Source: Bacteroidales bacterium
GTDB taxonomy: Bacteria; Bacteroidota; Bacteroidia; Bacteroidales; UBA7960
Assembly (NCBI GenBank): GCA_012521995.1
Contig: JAAYLH010000099.1
Coordinates: 1-35,370 of the forward strand
Length of the DNA stretch: 35,370 nt
Direction: 5' to 3'
In this document: one piece after another, positions 23,954 to 31,781 of the stretch
Numbering within the stretch: position 1 is the stretch's first letter
How the letters are laid out: every line of letters starts with the position of its first letter
The notes under the pieces: model-generated
What the model was told of the DNA's origin: nothing
What the model saw: the letters and a program-made list of their open reading frames with translations, nothing else
Databases searched by the model: none
Position numbers and translations under genes: made by a program

Positions 23954-25273
23954 ATGAAGCTGCGCTATAAGCTTGCCTGGTACAACCTCCTTACGAAACT
24001 CCTTTTCGTACTGGTATTCCTGCTGGTGATGCCCTTCCTGCTCGAAAGAGTGAACCTCATCCAGACCGACAATGAGCTGATCGGCAAGCGCGAGCAGGTA
24101 ATGAGCCTCATCGGAGAGTTTGGCGTGGAAGGCTTGATGGATGGCAGCCTCAACCAGGCCTTTGGCAGCTACAACATCCTCAAGCAGGAATACATAAGCC
24201 TGGAGCCTGCCCTATCCGACAGTTTGTGGAATTATATTGAGGTCACCCAGCGTATGGTGGGCGACGAGATCATCGATTACCGCGTACTCAATTATTCCTT
24301 TATGGTGGATGGGGAGACCTACCTGCTGGAAATCGGGACCAGTCTCGACCGCATCTACCAGACCGAACGGAATATCCGCACCATTACACTCATCCTGCTG
24401 GCCCTGTTCGTGATCATTTCCTTTGCTGCCGACACCACCCTGGCCCGGATCCTTACTCTTCCGCTCGACTTCATTACCCGCAAGCTGAAGGAAACCAGGA
24501 GCCCAGCCCTTTACGACAAGACCCCGCTAAGCAGTTCCACTACCGACTTTGTTTACCTTGATCAGACGCTTACCGAGCTAATGCAAAAGATTGACGAGCT
24601 CTTCACCCGCGAAAGAGAGATCACGGCCAATATCTCGCACGAACTGCTCACTCCCGTTTCCGTCCTGCAAAGCAGGCTTGAAAACCTGATCAGTAACGGA
24701 GACCTGAACGAACAAGACGCTGAGAAGGTCTCAGAATCGCTCCGCACCCTTCACCGCCTCAAGGGCATTATCAACTCCCTGCTGCTCATCGCCAGGGTCG
24801 AGAACCACCAGTTCCTGAAAAACGAAAGCTTCCCGCTGAACGCACTCATCCGTGAGGTTTATGAAGAAATAGAACCCATTGCCCGCGACAAGGGCCTTGA
24901 GCTGAACCTGCGCCTCGACTGCGACCGGCACCTCACAAATGCCAATCGTTCGCTGATGTTTACCCTGCTGTTTAACATCCTTAACAATGCGGTTAAATTC
25001 TCAGGCAATCCCGCGGCCGGACCCGTCGAGATCCATTGCTTTCGCGAAGAAGAAACCTTTAAGGTCAGGATCAGCGATCACGGCCCGGGCATCACCGAAG
25101 GGCAAGCCGATGAGCTCTTCCAGCGCTTCAAAAAACGCAGCTCGCCCGAAGGCCATGGTTTGGGGCTGGCCATCGCCAAATCCATTGCCGACTTCCACGA
25201 CATCAGCATCCGCGTCAATTCAAAACCGGGCCAGGGCACGACTTTCCTCCTGGAGTTCTCGGCAGAGGCATAA
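23954..25273 (+). CDS. sensor histidine kinase
   Basis: 439 residues. Transmembrane helix 1 (about 10-32, NLLTKLLFVLVFLLVMPFL) is followed by a periplasmic sensor loop of about 110 residues with no recognised domain, and transmembrane helix 2 (about 143-165, TLILLALFVIISFAADTTL). A linker leads into the dimerisation and phosphoacceptor helix with His229 (REITANISHELLTPVSVL). The ATPase domain shows the N box (LFNILNNAVKFSG), the G1 box (ISDHGPGI) and the G2 box (GHGLGLAIAKSIAD). It is an inner-membrane class I kinase paired with the adjacent OmpR-type regulator. The T-P after the phosphorylated His (ELLTP rather than ELRTP) is a common variant. The signal is unknown. Confidence 0.95.
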   Translation: MKLRYKLAWYNLLTKLLFVLVFLLVMPFLLERVNLIQTDNELIGKREQVMSLIGEFGVEGLMDGSLNQAFGSYNILKQEYISLEPALSDSLWNYIEVTQRMVGDEIIDYRVLNYSFMVDGETYLLEIGTSLDRIYQTERNIRTITLILLALFVIISFAADTTLARILTLPLDFITRKLKETRSPALYDKTPLSSSTTDFVYLDQTLTELMQKIDELFTREREITANISHELLTPVSVLQSRLENLISNGDLNEQDAEKVSESLRTLHRLKGIINSLLLIARVENHQFLKNESFPLNALIREVYEEIEPIARDKGLELNLRLDCDRHLTNANRSLMFTLLFNILNNAVKFSGNPAAGPVEIHCFREEETFKVRISDHGPGITEGQADELFQRFKKRSSPEGHGLGLAIAKSIADFHDISIRVNSKPGQGTTFLLEFSAEA

Positions 25274-25330
25274 AGATTTTTTAAAAATGCCGCCCGGCAA
25301 GCCATTTTCATGATTCCTTCATCCTTGGCA

Positions 25331-25360
25331 TTGTAATTTTACCCTGTAATTACATTACAA
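25331..25360. promoter_or_regulatory. candidate operator: TGTAAT inverted and direct repeats
   Basis: TTGTAAT (25331-25337), TGTAAT (25345-25350) and ATTACAA (25354-25360) lie 65-95 bp before the secreted Gln/Arg-rich gene. The last two form TGTAAT-N3-ATTACA. The position fits a site for the adjacent response regulator, but no second instance was found upstream of 22075. Confidence 0.3.
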
Positions 25361-25424
25361 AAGCTCTTGACCCCTTTCAGGAAAAAAGAAAAAGAAAATT
25401 ATTAAACCTAAAATCCTTTTAAAG

Positions 25425-25814
25425 ATGAAAAAGACCGTTTTTATCCTGGCCCTGACCCTAGGCCTGAGTAGCGCCGCCCTGGCCCAAACGCAGGAGCCGC
25501 AACAAGTGCGCAATCGTCAGCGTGACCCCCAGAACACCGAGAACCAGGTCCAGCAACGCGAACGTCAGCGTATCCAGGACCCCACGACCCACCGCCCCGA
25601 AACCATGCAGCAGGCCCAGACCCGCCGCGAACAGCGCCAGGCCCTTAGGGAGCAGCGCAGGGCAGAAAAACAGCAGTTGCGTGAGCAGCGTAAGCAGCAA
25701 CAGCAGCAACGCCTGCAGGATGGCTCAGGAGCCGGCCGTGGCAATCAAAACCGTCCCCAGGGAAACCGCCCCAACCAACCCCGCCAGGGACGCGGCAACG
25801 GTGGACGCAGATAA
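25425..25814 (+). CDS. secreted Gln/Arg-rich low-complexity protein
   Basis: 129 residues. The signal peptide MKKTVFILALTLGLSSAALAQ is clear. The mature chain is dominated by Gln, Arg, Asn, Glu and Pro: QEPQQVRNRQRDPQNTEN first, a predicted charged helix in the middle (RREQRQALREQRRAEKQQLR), then a Gly/Asn/Pro/Arg tail (GNQNRPQGNRPNQPRQGRGN). No fold or family is recognised. It lies 151 bp after the kinase gene, separated by a possible operator, and ends before a strong terminator, so it is either the last gene of the two-component operon or a directly regulated neighbour. By analogy only, Spy/CpxP-type periplasmic proteins of envelope-stress systems are also small, exported and adjacent to their regulators, but no sequence motif of theirs is present. 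Confidence 0.6.
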   Translation: MKKTVFILALTLGLSSAALAQTQEPQQVRNRQRDPQNTENQVQQRERQRIQDPTTHRPETMQQAQTRREQRQALREQRRAEKQQLREQRKQQQQQRLQDGSGAGRGNQNRPQGNRPNQPRQGRGNGGRR

Positions 25815-25849
25815 TCACTGAAGAAACCAGCAACGCCCCCTCCCCAAGA

Positions 25850-25890
25850 AAAAGGCTGCCTCAAAAAAACGAGGCAGCCTTTTCTTTTTT
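25850..25890 (+). terminator. rho-independent terminator of the two-component locus
   Basis: AAAAGGCTGCCTC (25850-25862) pairs perfectly with GAGGCAGCCTTTT (25871-25883) around an 8-nt loop, followed by C and T6. The flanking A and T runs make it potentially bidirectional. Confidence 0.93.
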
Positions 25891-26000
25891 CATCCAGGGC
25901 TCGGGAAACACTTATGAACCCCATATTAAATCCAGCACGGCATCAGGAGCCACCCCACTGCCTTTACACTGGCGTATTTCAACACCTGTCCTGATTCATA

Positions 26001-26121
26001 TTTAAAACGTAACTAACACGTATATTATACGGACTTAACACGTACCTTAAACGTATTTCATACGTCTTAAGTACGTCTTAAGTACGTCTAAGGTACGTCT
26101 GAAGTACGTCTGAAGTACGAC
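26001..26121. repeat. 11-bp phased tandem repeat, eleven units
   Basis: Eleven consecutive 11-bp units carry ACG at positions 7-9 in every unit without a slip. The 3' units are most alike: TTAAGTACGTC twice (26067-26088), TAAGGTACGTC, TGAAGTACGTC and TGAAGTACGAC. The 5' units (TTTAAAACGTA, ACTAACACGTA, TATTATACGGA, CTTAACACGTA, CCTTAAACGTA, TTTCATACGTC) keep the ACG core but have drifted elsewhere. The following bases (CCAAAACAGAC) may be a decayed twelfth unit. The period is about one helical turn, so all cores face the same side of the DNA. It starts about 110 bp after the upstream terminator and ends about 200 bp before the kbl -7 box. Compare 1853-1924. Confidence 0.9.
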
Positions 26122-26324
26122 CCAAAACAGACCGGAAAAGGGTTCTGAAATGTCGCCGTGAATTGATTTGGATGTGCTACAATCAAAAAATCCGAAAACG
26201 AAAAAGGAGATGAACCATCCCGGGATTAAGAATAAGAAGAAGCGGGGCATTTCAATTTCCCGGTGTATTGATTCGACTTGAATAAAAACATTGGTTTTTG
26301 GCTGCCCCCTTACAAGGATTTCGT

Positions 26325-26332
26325 TAATTTTG
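26325..26332 (+). promoter_or_regulatory. kbl promoter -7 box
   Basis: TAATTTTG fits TAnnTTTG exactly, 34 bp before ATG 26367. A TTTG (26297-26300) lies 24 nt upstream, slightly farther than ideal for -33. Confidence 0.6.
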
Positions 26333-26366
26333 ATCCGCAATAAGTCACACCCGAAAAATCTAAGAT

Positions 26367-27554
26367 ATGTACGGAAAAATCAGAGAACACCTCAGCAAGC
26401 AATTGCAGGAAATCGAAGAAGCAGGGCTCTACAAGCACGAGCGCATCATTACCGGCCCACAGGGGGCGGAGATCAGCCTGAATACGGGCAAAAAAGTACT
26501 GAACTTTTGCGCCAACAACTACCTTGGCCTTTCCAACCACCCCACAGTGGTTGAAGGTGCCAAAAAAGGTGTGGAGGGCCACGGTTTTGGCCTTTCTTCG
26601 GTGCGTTTCATTTGTGGCACCCAGGACATCCACAAGGAGCTGGAGGCCCGAATCGCCCGTTATTTTGGCACGGAGGACACCATCCTTTATGCCGCCTGCT
26701 TTGATGCCAATGGGGGGGTATTCGAGCCCCTGTTCGACGAAAACGATGCCATCATCTCTGATGCCCTCAACCACGCCTCCATCATCGACGGGGTAAGGCT
26801 ATGCAAGGCAGCGCGCTACCGCTATGCCCACGCAGACATGGAAGACCTGGAGAAGCAGCTTATTGAAGCCCAGGCCCAGCGCCACCGCATCATCGTCACC
26901 GACGACGTGTTTTCGATGGACGGTGACCTGGCCAGGATGGACCAGATCTGTGCCCTGGCCGACAAATACGATGCCCTGGTGATGACTGACGTCTGTCACA
27001 GTGCAGGCTTCATTGGGGCCACGGGACGTGGCGCCGCCGAACATTACGGGGTGATGGACAAGGTGGACATCATCACAGGCACCCTGGGCAAAGCCATGGG
27101 TGGCGGTTTGGGCGGATTCACCACCGGACGCAAGGAGATCATCGACATGCTGCGCCAGCGCTCAAGGCCTTACCTGTTCAGCAATTCACTGAGCCCCGCC
27201 ATCGTGGGGGCCTCACTGGCGGTGTTTGACTTGATTGAAAACGACAACACCCTGCGTGACAAGGTAATGGACAACGCCGCTTATTTCCGCAAGCGGATGC
27301 AGGAGGCAGGCTTCGACCTGAAACCCAGCGAGTCGGGCATTGTAGCCCTGATGCTTTACGATGCCCCGCTGTCGCAAAAATTTGCTGCACGCATGCTCGA
27401 AGAAGGCATTTATGTCATTGGATTCTACTTCCCCGTAGTGCCCAAGGGACAGGCCCGTATCCGCATCCAGCTCTCGGCTGCCCACGAACGCCACCACCTC
27501 GACCAGGCCATCGAAGCCTTTATTAAAGTGGGGAAAGAGTTGAAGGTCATTTGA
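26367..27554 (+). CDS. kbl: glycine C-acetyltransferase (2-amino-3-ketobutyrate CoA ligase)
   Basis: 395 residues, matching the roughly 398 of the E. coli enzyme. It is a PLP-dependent alpha-oxoamine synthase that cleaves 2-amino-3-oxobutyrate with CoA to glycine and acetyl-CoA in threonine breakdown. Motifs: LNFCANNYLGLSNHP, GFGLSSVRFICGTQDIHKELE, DALNHASIIDGVRL, VTDDVFSMDGDLA, and the PLP lysine Lys242 in TGTLGKAMGGG. The PLP-nitrogen Asp lies in MTDVCHSAGF; the position after it is Val where Asp or Glu is usual, a small oddity. The full-length N-terminus and GPQGAEI favour Kbl over other alpha-oxoamine synthases such as BioF or serine palmitoyltransferase. The partner threonine dehydrogenase is not in the window. 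It is flanked by its own promoter and terminator. Confidence 0.92.
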   Translation: MYGKIREHLSKQLQEIEEAGLYKHERIITGPQGAEISLNTGKKVLNFCANNYLGLSNHPTVVEGAKKGVEGHGFGLSSVRFICGTQDIHKELEARIARYFGTEDTILYAACFDANGGVFEPLFDENDAIISDALNHASIIDGVRLCKAARYRYAHADMEDLEKQLIEAQAQRHRIIVTDDVFSMDGDLARMDQICALADKYDALVMTDVCHSAGFIGATGRGAAEHYGVMDKVDIITGTLGKAMGGGLGGFTTGRKEIIDMLRQRSRPYLFSNSLSPAIVGASLAVFDLIENDNTLRDKVMDNAAYFRKRMQEAGFDLKPSESGIVALMLYDAPLSQKFAARMLEEGIYVIGFYFPVVPKGQARIRIQLSAAHERHHLDQAIEAFIKVGKELKVI

Positions 27555-27578
27555 TGACCAAAACAACCTGTTTTTTAG

Positions 27579-27605
27579 AACCCCTGGTATCCCGGGGTTT
27601 TTTTT
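27579..27605 (+). terminator. rho-independent terminator after kbl
   Basis: AACCCC (27579-27584) pairs with GGGGTT (27594-27599) around a 9-nt loop, followed by a T-run through 27605. It is 24 bp after the kbl stop. Confidence 0.85.
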
Positions 27606-27670
27606 ATGAGATAATCAGCGTTTTTTCTTATTATTGCCAATGAAAAAATGATTGCATCCTCTTAATTTTA

Positions 27671-27680
27671 ACCAATTGGT
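27671..27680. promoter_or_regulatory. perfect 10-bp palindrome before a serine hydrolase gene
   Basis: ACCAATTGGT ends 3 bp before the ATG at 27684 and directly follows an AT-rich TAATTTTA. It could be an operator overlapping the translation start, but short AT-centred palindromes are frequent by chance. Confidence 0.25.
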
Positions 27681-27683
27681 AAA

Positions 27684-29216
27684 ATGAAAAAAATACTGCT
27701 GCTTTTCTGGATCGGTCTTTCTTTGGCAATGGTTGCGCAAGGCAATCCCCCTCAACCAGATCTAAAAAAACTGGACGCCTATTACGAACAGGCTTTGAAA
27801 GACTGGAACCTGCCCGGGATGGCCATCGGCATTGTGAAGGATGGTGAGCTGGTGTTTAGCAAGGGATATGGCGTTTTGGAGGTGGGCAGGCGTGGGGCCC
27901 CTGATGAGCACACCCTTTTTGCCATTGCCTCCAACAGCAAGGCCTTTACGGCAAGCCTCCTGGGCATGCTGGTGCAGGAAGGCAAAATCGGGTGGAACGA
28001 CCGGGTGCAGCAATACCTGCCCTGGTTTGAGGTGTACGATCCCTGGGTGAGCAGGCAGGCCACCCTGCGCGACTTGCTGAGCCACCGCATCGGCCTGGGG
28101 ACCTTCAGCGGCGATGTGGTATGGTATAAGTCAGACCTGAGCACTGAAGAGATTGTCAGGGCAGCCAAACACCTGCCCCAGGCCTTTGATTTCCGGAGCG
28201 GTTATGGCTATTCCAACCTGATGTATATGGCCGCCGGGCTGGTGATTGAGGAAGTAACGGGAAAAAGCTGGGCAGAGAACGTGAAGGAGCGTATCCTGGA
28301 GCCCCTGGGGATGGACCGAACCATAGTGGGCACGGCAGAGCTTGAAGCCAAAGGGAACTATGCCACCCCCCACGCCCAGGTGGATGGTCAGAACATCCCC
28401 ATCAAATGGGAGGACTGGACCCAGGTGGCTGCCATGGGAGGCCTGACATCCAGCGTAAGAGATGTGGCGCAGTGGATGATCTTCAATATGAAGCACGGCA
28501 TTTGGGGCGAGGACACCCTGCTGAGCCCGGCCTCCATCAACCTTTTGTGGACTCCGCACAGCAATTTCGTGGTGAACCATACCCGGCCCCGGGACTTCAA
28601 CCGCCACTTCAACGCCTACGGGCTGGGCTGGGGCCTGAGCGACTATCACGGGCGCCTGAGCATTGGCCATACCGGGGGTTATGATGGGATGCTGTCGGAA
28701 GTGAGGCTGATTCCCGAAGAGAAGCTCGGCGTTGTGGTGCTGACCAATGGCATCAAGGGCCTGATGACAGCCATCACCAATTACACCCTTGAGACGATGT
28801 TGGGGCAGGAACCCCGCGACTGGTCAGCAGAACTGCTAGCAAGAACAGAACGCAGGCCGGCTGAAGATCCCCGCATTACTGCAATCAAAGAGGCCAGGGT
28901 AATGGACACCCAACCCAACCTGGAACCAGGGGCGTTTACGGGAACATACCACTCTGCCATTTATGGAAACATTTTCATAAAACAGGAAAACGGCAGGCTG
29001 CGCCTGGAATTTGAGCGCTCACCCGAACTCTCGGCCACCCTCAGCCACTGGCATTACGACACCTGGAAGATCGAATGGGACAACATCCACGCATGGTTTG
29101 ACTTCGGCGTGCTGAAGTTTAATGCCGACAACAAGCAACAGGTAACCGGCATGGACTTTCAGGTGCCCAATGGCGATATTTTCTTTGAGGAACTGAAGCC
29201 TGTGCGAATCATGTAA
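27684..29216 (+). CDS. exported beta-lactamase-family serine hydrolase
   Basis: 510 residues. The signal peptide MKKILLLFWIGLSLAMVAQG precedes a class C beta-lactamase/penicillin-binding-type domain (PF00144, about 28-370). All three catalytic motifs are present: SxxK at Ser83-Lys86 (IASNSKAF), YxN at Tyr176-Ser-Asn178 (GYGYSNLMYM) and HTG at His329 (IGHTGGYDG). The C-terminal 120 residues (GAFTGTYHSAIYGNIFIKQE..., WDNIHAWFDFGVLKFN) resemble the DUF3471/lipocalin-like tail often found on such hydrolases. Family members are D-amino-acid or peptide hydrolases and esterases; true antibiotic resistance is uncommon for this form and is not claimed. Probably periplasmic. The gene is preceded by the kbl terminator. 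No terminator follows before the next gene. Confidence 0.9.
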   Translation: MKKILLLFWIGLSLAMVAQGNPPQPDLKKLDAYYEQALKDWNLPGMAIGIVKDGELVFSKGYGVLEVGRRGAPDEHTLFAIASNSKAFTASLLGMLVQEGKIGWNDRVQQYLPWFEVYDPWVSRQATLRDLLSHRIGLGTFSGDVVWYKSDLSTEEIVRAAKHLPQAFDFRSGYGYSNLMYMAAGLVIEEVTGKSWAENVKERILEPLGMDRTIVGTAELEAKGNYATPHAQVDGQNIPIKWEDWTQVAAMGGLTSSVRDVAQWMIFNMKHGIWGEDTLLSPASINLLWTPHSNFVVNHTRPRDFNRHFNAYGLGWGLSDYHGRLSIGHTGGYDGMLSEVRLIPEEKLGVVVLTNGIKGLMTAITNYTLETMLGQEPRDWSAELLARTERRPAEDPRITAIKEARVMDTQPNLEPGAFTGTYHSAIYGNIFIKQENGRLRLEFERSPELSATLSHWHYDTWKIEWDNIHAWFDFGVLKFNADNKQQVTGMDFQVPNGDIFFEELKPVRIM

Positions 29217-29256
29217 ATTTCTGTGCATTCAGTAATATCTTTTTTGTCAGTCAGCG

Positions 29257-31050
29257 ATGAAAGAAACCATAAAAAAATTTAAACCTTTCTGGACACCCGC
29301 CCTGCTTCTAATGGGTCTGATGCTTTTTACCAATTCCTGCCAGGAGGAAAAGTTCGAGCTCCCCGTAGTGCATACGGGTGAAATTGTTGAAATAACACCT
29401 GATGGGGTAATCTTTCATGGGAAAATCATTGAACAGGGAAACAATAAAATTATTGACCACGGTTTTGTTTGGGGCTTAAACACCAATCTCAATTTGGAAA
29501 ACAGCACCAAGAAATCACTAGGCCCCCTCCCCGAAGCAATCTTTGAGACAGCGATCGACGAAGGGCTCAAGGCAGGGGAAACCTATTATGTCAGGGCCTT
29601 TGCCAGGACGGAAAACACCATCATTTACGGACGCATTGTGGGTTTTTACAGCCAGGGAAGTAAGACCCCGATGATTACAAAATTCCAGCCAGAGAGTGGT
29701 GTTTGGGGTGACACCATTACCATATGGGGGGGAAACCTGGGTCAAAACAGCCAGGATATTCATCCCTTTGTCGGGCCTTATGAATGTCCAATCATTCATT
29801 TTTCAGGCGATTCCCTTCAGATCATCATTCCTGAAGAATTGGCTGATACAATGGCAGAAATATCCATCCAATTGTTTGATGACCATGTATTTGCCAACTC
29901 CCTTTTTGCGGTTGACCCACCTGAGGTCTTTGAATTCGCCCCAGAGGAGGGGATATACGACACACCCATTGATATTCACGGAAGGGGCTTTCATCCTCAA
30001 AAAACTTATAATAAAGTATTTCTTGGCCAAACAGAACTGGAGATTTTAACAAATTCCCCCACCAGGTTGGAGGTCCAACTCCCAGAAGGCATTTCCCACG
30101 GTGAGCACTTCCTCCGGGTTGTAACCTTAAGGAGGGAAGCCAGCAGTCAAAACCCCTATATGCTTTATCAGCCCTGGAAAAGATTGGGGGATTTTCCTTT
30201 CCACCGTGAGTTTATTGGCAATGGGTTTCAAGTTGGAGAATCGGCTTACCAATTTGGATATGACCAAACGAATTATTCCCTTATCCTTTGGGAGTTTCGA
30301 CAAGACACTGAGACATGGACACAAAAGGGGCCAGCGCCATTTTCCGCTCCTTCATCAACTTTTTCCACCCTAACAAAAGGTTATGTGCTGGATGGTAAAC
30401 AATTATTTCAGTATGATCCTACAACAAACCAATGGGTACAAAAGGCCAGCTGGATTTTGCCTTTTAACTACATGGATGAATTATCTTGTTTCTCCACAGA
30501 ACAGCATTTATACATATGTGGAGGAAGAAGAGGGTATAATTATTACAATACTTTTTACCAGTATGATGAGCTAACCAACACCTGGACCACCAGGAAGAAC
30601 TTCCCTGAGCAGGCAATTTTTAATGCAACGGCGTTTTCCATTCTTGAGAAAGGGTATATTGCCCTTGGACAGATAGGCTATTATGAGCCCAACCTGAGCA
30701 TTTACGAATATAACCCTGCAACAAACAACTGGACCATCAAAACATCCTTTCAGGGAATTCTAATTAATGACCAGTCCGGTCGGCAGGGTGGCAGGGTGTT
30801 TGTCATAAACGAGAAAGCATTTCTTTTTGGAGGGACGCAAATTCTTAGTCCCGCCCCAAATAACAGGAAGGACTTTTATGAATTTAATTCAACGACCAAT
30901 TCCCTTAAGAGATTACCCGACTTGCCCTTTGAGATCAATTATTTCCCATCAACCTTTTCCATCAACGGGAAAGGTTATATCCTCGGAAACAATGTTTCAA
31001 ATGAGGTATGGGAGTTTGACCCGGAAAAACAAGCCCCTTGGTTAAAATAA
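29257..31050 (+). CDS. surface lipoprotein with IPT/TIG domains and kelch-type propeller
   Basis: 597 residues. A lipoprotein signal ends near TNSC (Cys28); the acidic residues right after it (CQEEKFE) resemble the Bacteroidota lipoprotein export signal that directs proteins to the cell surface. Domain order: a fibronectin-like module (about 36-132, ending YYVRAFARTENTIIYG), two IPT/TIG Ig-like domains (about 138-225, ITKFQPESGVWGDTITIWGGNLG; and 226-300, EFAPEEGIYDTPIDIHGRGFHP), and a beta-propeller (about 305-597) of kelch-like repeats with WxxKxxFP and YxPxTNxW signatures (LFQYDPTTNQWVQKA, FYQYDELTNTWTTRKNFP, IYEYNPATNNWTIKTSF, FYEFNSTTNSLKRLPDLP, VWEFDPEKQ). It is likely a ligand-binding surface protein. 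The barrel gene starts 9 bp after its stop. AT-richer than the adjacent metabolic genes. Confidence 0.8.
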   Translation: MKETIKKFKPFWTPALLLMGLMLFTNSCQEEKFELPVVHTGEIVEITPDGVIFHGKIIEQGNNKIIDHGFVWGLNTNLNLENSTKKSLGPLPEAIFETAIDEGLKAGETYYVRAFARTENTIIYGRIVGFYSQGSKTPMITKFQPESGVWGDTITIWGGNLGQNSQDIHPFVGPYECPIIHFSGDSLQIIIPEELADTMAEISIQLFDDHVFANSLFAVDPPEVFEFAPEEGIYDTPIDIHGRGFHPQKTYNKVFLGQTELEILTNSPTRLEVQLPEGISHGEHFLRVVTLRREASSQNPYMLYQPWKRLGDFPFHREFIGNGFQVGESAYQFGYDQTNYSLILWEFRQDTETWTQKGPAPFSAPSSTFSTLTKGYVLDGKQLFQYDPTTNQWVQKASWILPFNYMDELSCFSTEQHLYICGGRRGYNYYNTFYQYDELTNTWTTRKNFPEQAIFNATAFSILEKGYIALGQIGYYEPNLSIYEYNPATNNWTIKTSFQGILINDQSGRQGGRVFVINEKAFLFGGTQILSPAPNNRKDFYEFNSTTNSLKRLPDLPFEINYFPSTFSINGKGYILGNNVSNEVWEFDPEKQAPWLK

Positions 31051-31059
31051 GCAAATAAT

Positions 31060-31764
31060 ATGAAGCAGAATAATATTAAAAGGTATTTGACCTGGCCAAT
31101 AATTTCACTGCTAACATTTATCGCAGCCCCCCTGCAAGGCAGCGCCCAGTTTATTGAAAACAAGGTCGACATACAGCTGGGTGCTTCCTTGGGTGGACTA
31201 AACGGCCCCTCAACCATAAATGAAAATGGATTCATCTTACCTTCTCTTTTTGGCAATTTTTACCGTTATTACGGCTACGGCCTGAAAGCCAATTACCAGG
31301 TTCAAAGAAAATGGAGTGTCGGGGCAGGGGTCAGCCTCCGGCAATCAGGGAACTGGTCATACCTGGAGGACAACACCTATGAAGGTTCAGCCAATACACA
31401 GCAGGTGCTTTCTATTCATATCCGAGTCCACAACGGCTTTTCTGACCTCGGTATTTTCAACCGGGTAAAGTTTTACGCCGAACTAGCCCCTGAAATTGGT
31501 CTTTCTCTGCTGAAGCTCCGCTATCCAATCGTTTTCGCTTATGGTGAAAATTTCCCAATGCGAGAGTCAACAGCATTTTTTGGCCTTAAGGCCACCACGG
31601 GCATTCAGGCAATCATTGCCCCCAGGGTGGGCTTTTTCCTGGCCATTTCTTACCACGAAAGCTGGATTAATGGATTGCTTTTCAACGATAAGCGTTTCGG
31701 GGGCCATCAATTGGAAGGAGGCTTTTTTTTCAGGCTGAGTGAAGACAAACGATTTTATTTATAA
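31060..31764 (+). CDS. outer-membrane beta-barrel protein of the propeller operon
   Basis: 234 residues. A signal peptide (LTWPIISLLTFIAAPLQGSAQ) is followed by barrel strands: VDIQLGASLGGLNG, GYGLKANYQVQRKWSVGAGVSLRQ, VKFYAELAPEIGLSLL, TAFFGLKATTGIQAII, RVGFFLAISYHESW and a C-terminal strand HQLEGGFFFRLSEDKRFYL. It resembles the small porin-like or PorT-like barrels of Bacteroidota rather than a TonB-dependent transporter: there is no plug domain and the length is far too short. It lies between two beta-propeller genes with gaps of 9 and 17 bp, which strongly suggests co-translation. It may anchor or thread the propeller proteins at the outer membrane (inference). Confidence 0.7.
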   Translation: MKQNNIKRYLTWPIISLLTFIAAPLQGSAQFIENKVDIQLGASLGGLNGPSTINENGFILPSLFGNFYRYYGYGLKANYQVQRKWSVGAGVSLRQSGNWSYLEDNTYEGSANTQQVLSIHIRVHNGFSDLGIFNRVKFYAELAPEIGLSLLKLRYPIVFAYGENFPMRESTAFFGLKATTGIQAIIAPRVGFFLAISYHESWINGLLFNDKRFGGHQLEGGFFFRLSEDKRFYL

Positions 31765-31781
31765 GACTGATTTGTTAGACA

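Larger units (their letters stand above)
25891..26366. other. 476-bp intergenic region before kbl
   Basis: It contains the 11-bp phased array (26001-26121) and, near its end, the kbl -7 box. The 200 bp between them shows no feature beyond scattered TTGATT words. A 97-codon minus-strand frame (26047-26340) runs across the array and the kbl promoter and is not considered a gene. Confidence 0.5.

Noticed and set aside
25274-25300. TGCC-GCCC-GGCA hairpin after the kinase gene as a terminator
   Set aside because: The stem is only 4 bp and the following sequence (AGCCATTTTC) has no strong T-run; read-through to the next gene is likely.
26001-26121. Replication or plasmid iteron origin
   Set aside because: No replication-initiator gene, DnaA boxes or plasmid-type genes are nearby; the neighbours are ordinary chromosomal genes. 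It remains possible only as an unknown protein-binding site.
26216-26287. Short frame MNHPGIKNKKKRG... before kbl, preceded by AAGGAG
   Set aside because: About 23 codons, with the purine-rich site directly abutting the ATG, too close for initiation, and no conserved feature.
26047-26340. 97-codon minus-strand open frame across the 11-bp repeat array
   Set aside because: Its C-terminal part is simply the translated repeat and its start lies over the kbl -7 box. No domain is recognised; the AT-rich repeats lack stops in this frame by chance.
27684-29216. Antibiotic-resistance beta-lactamase
   Set aside because: The SxxK, YxN and HTG motifs define the broad serine-hydrolase family; the C-terminal extension and lack of resistance context fit a peptidase or esterase better.
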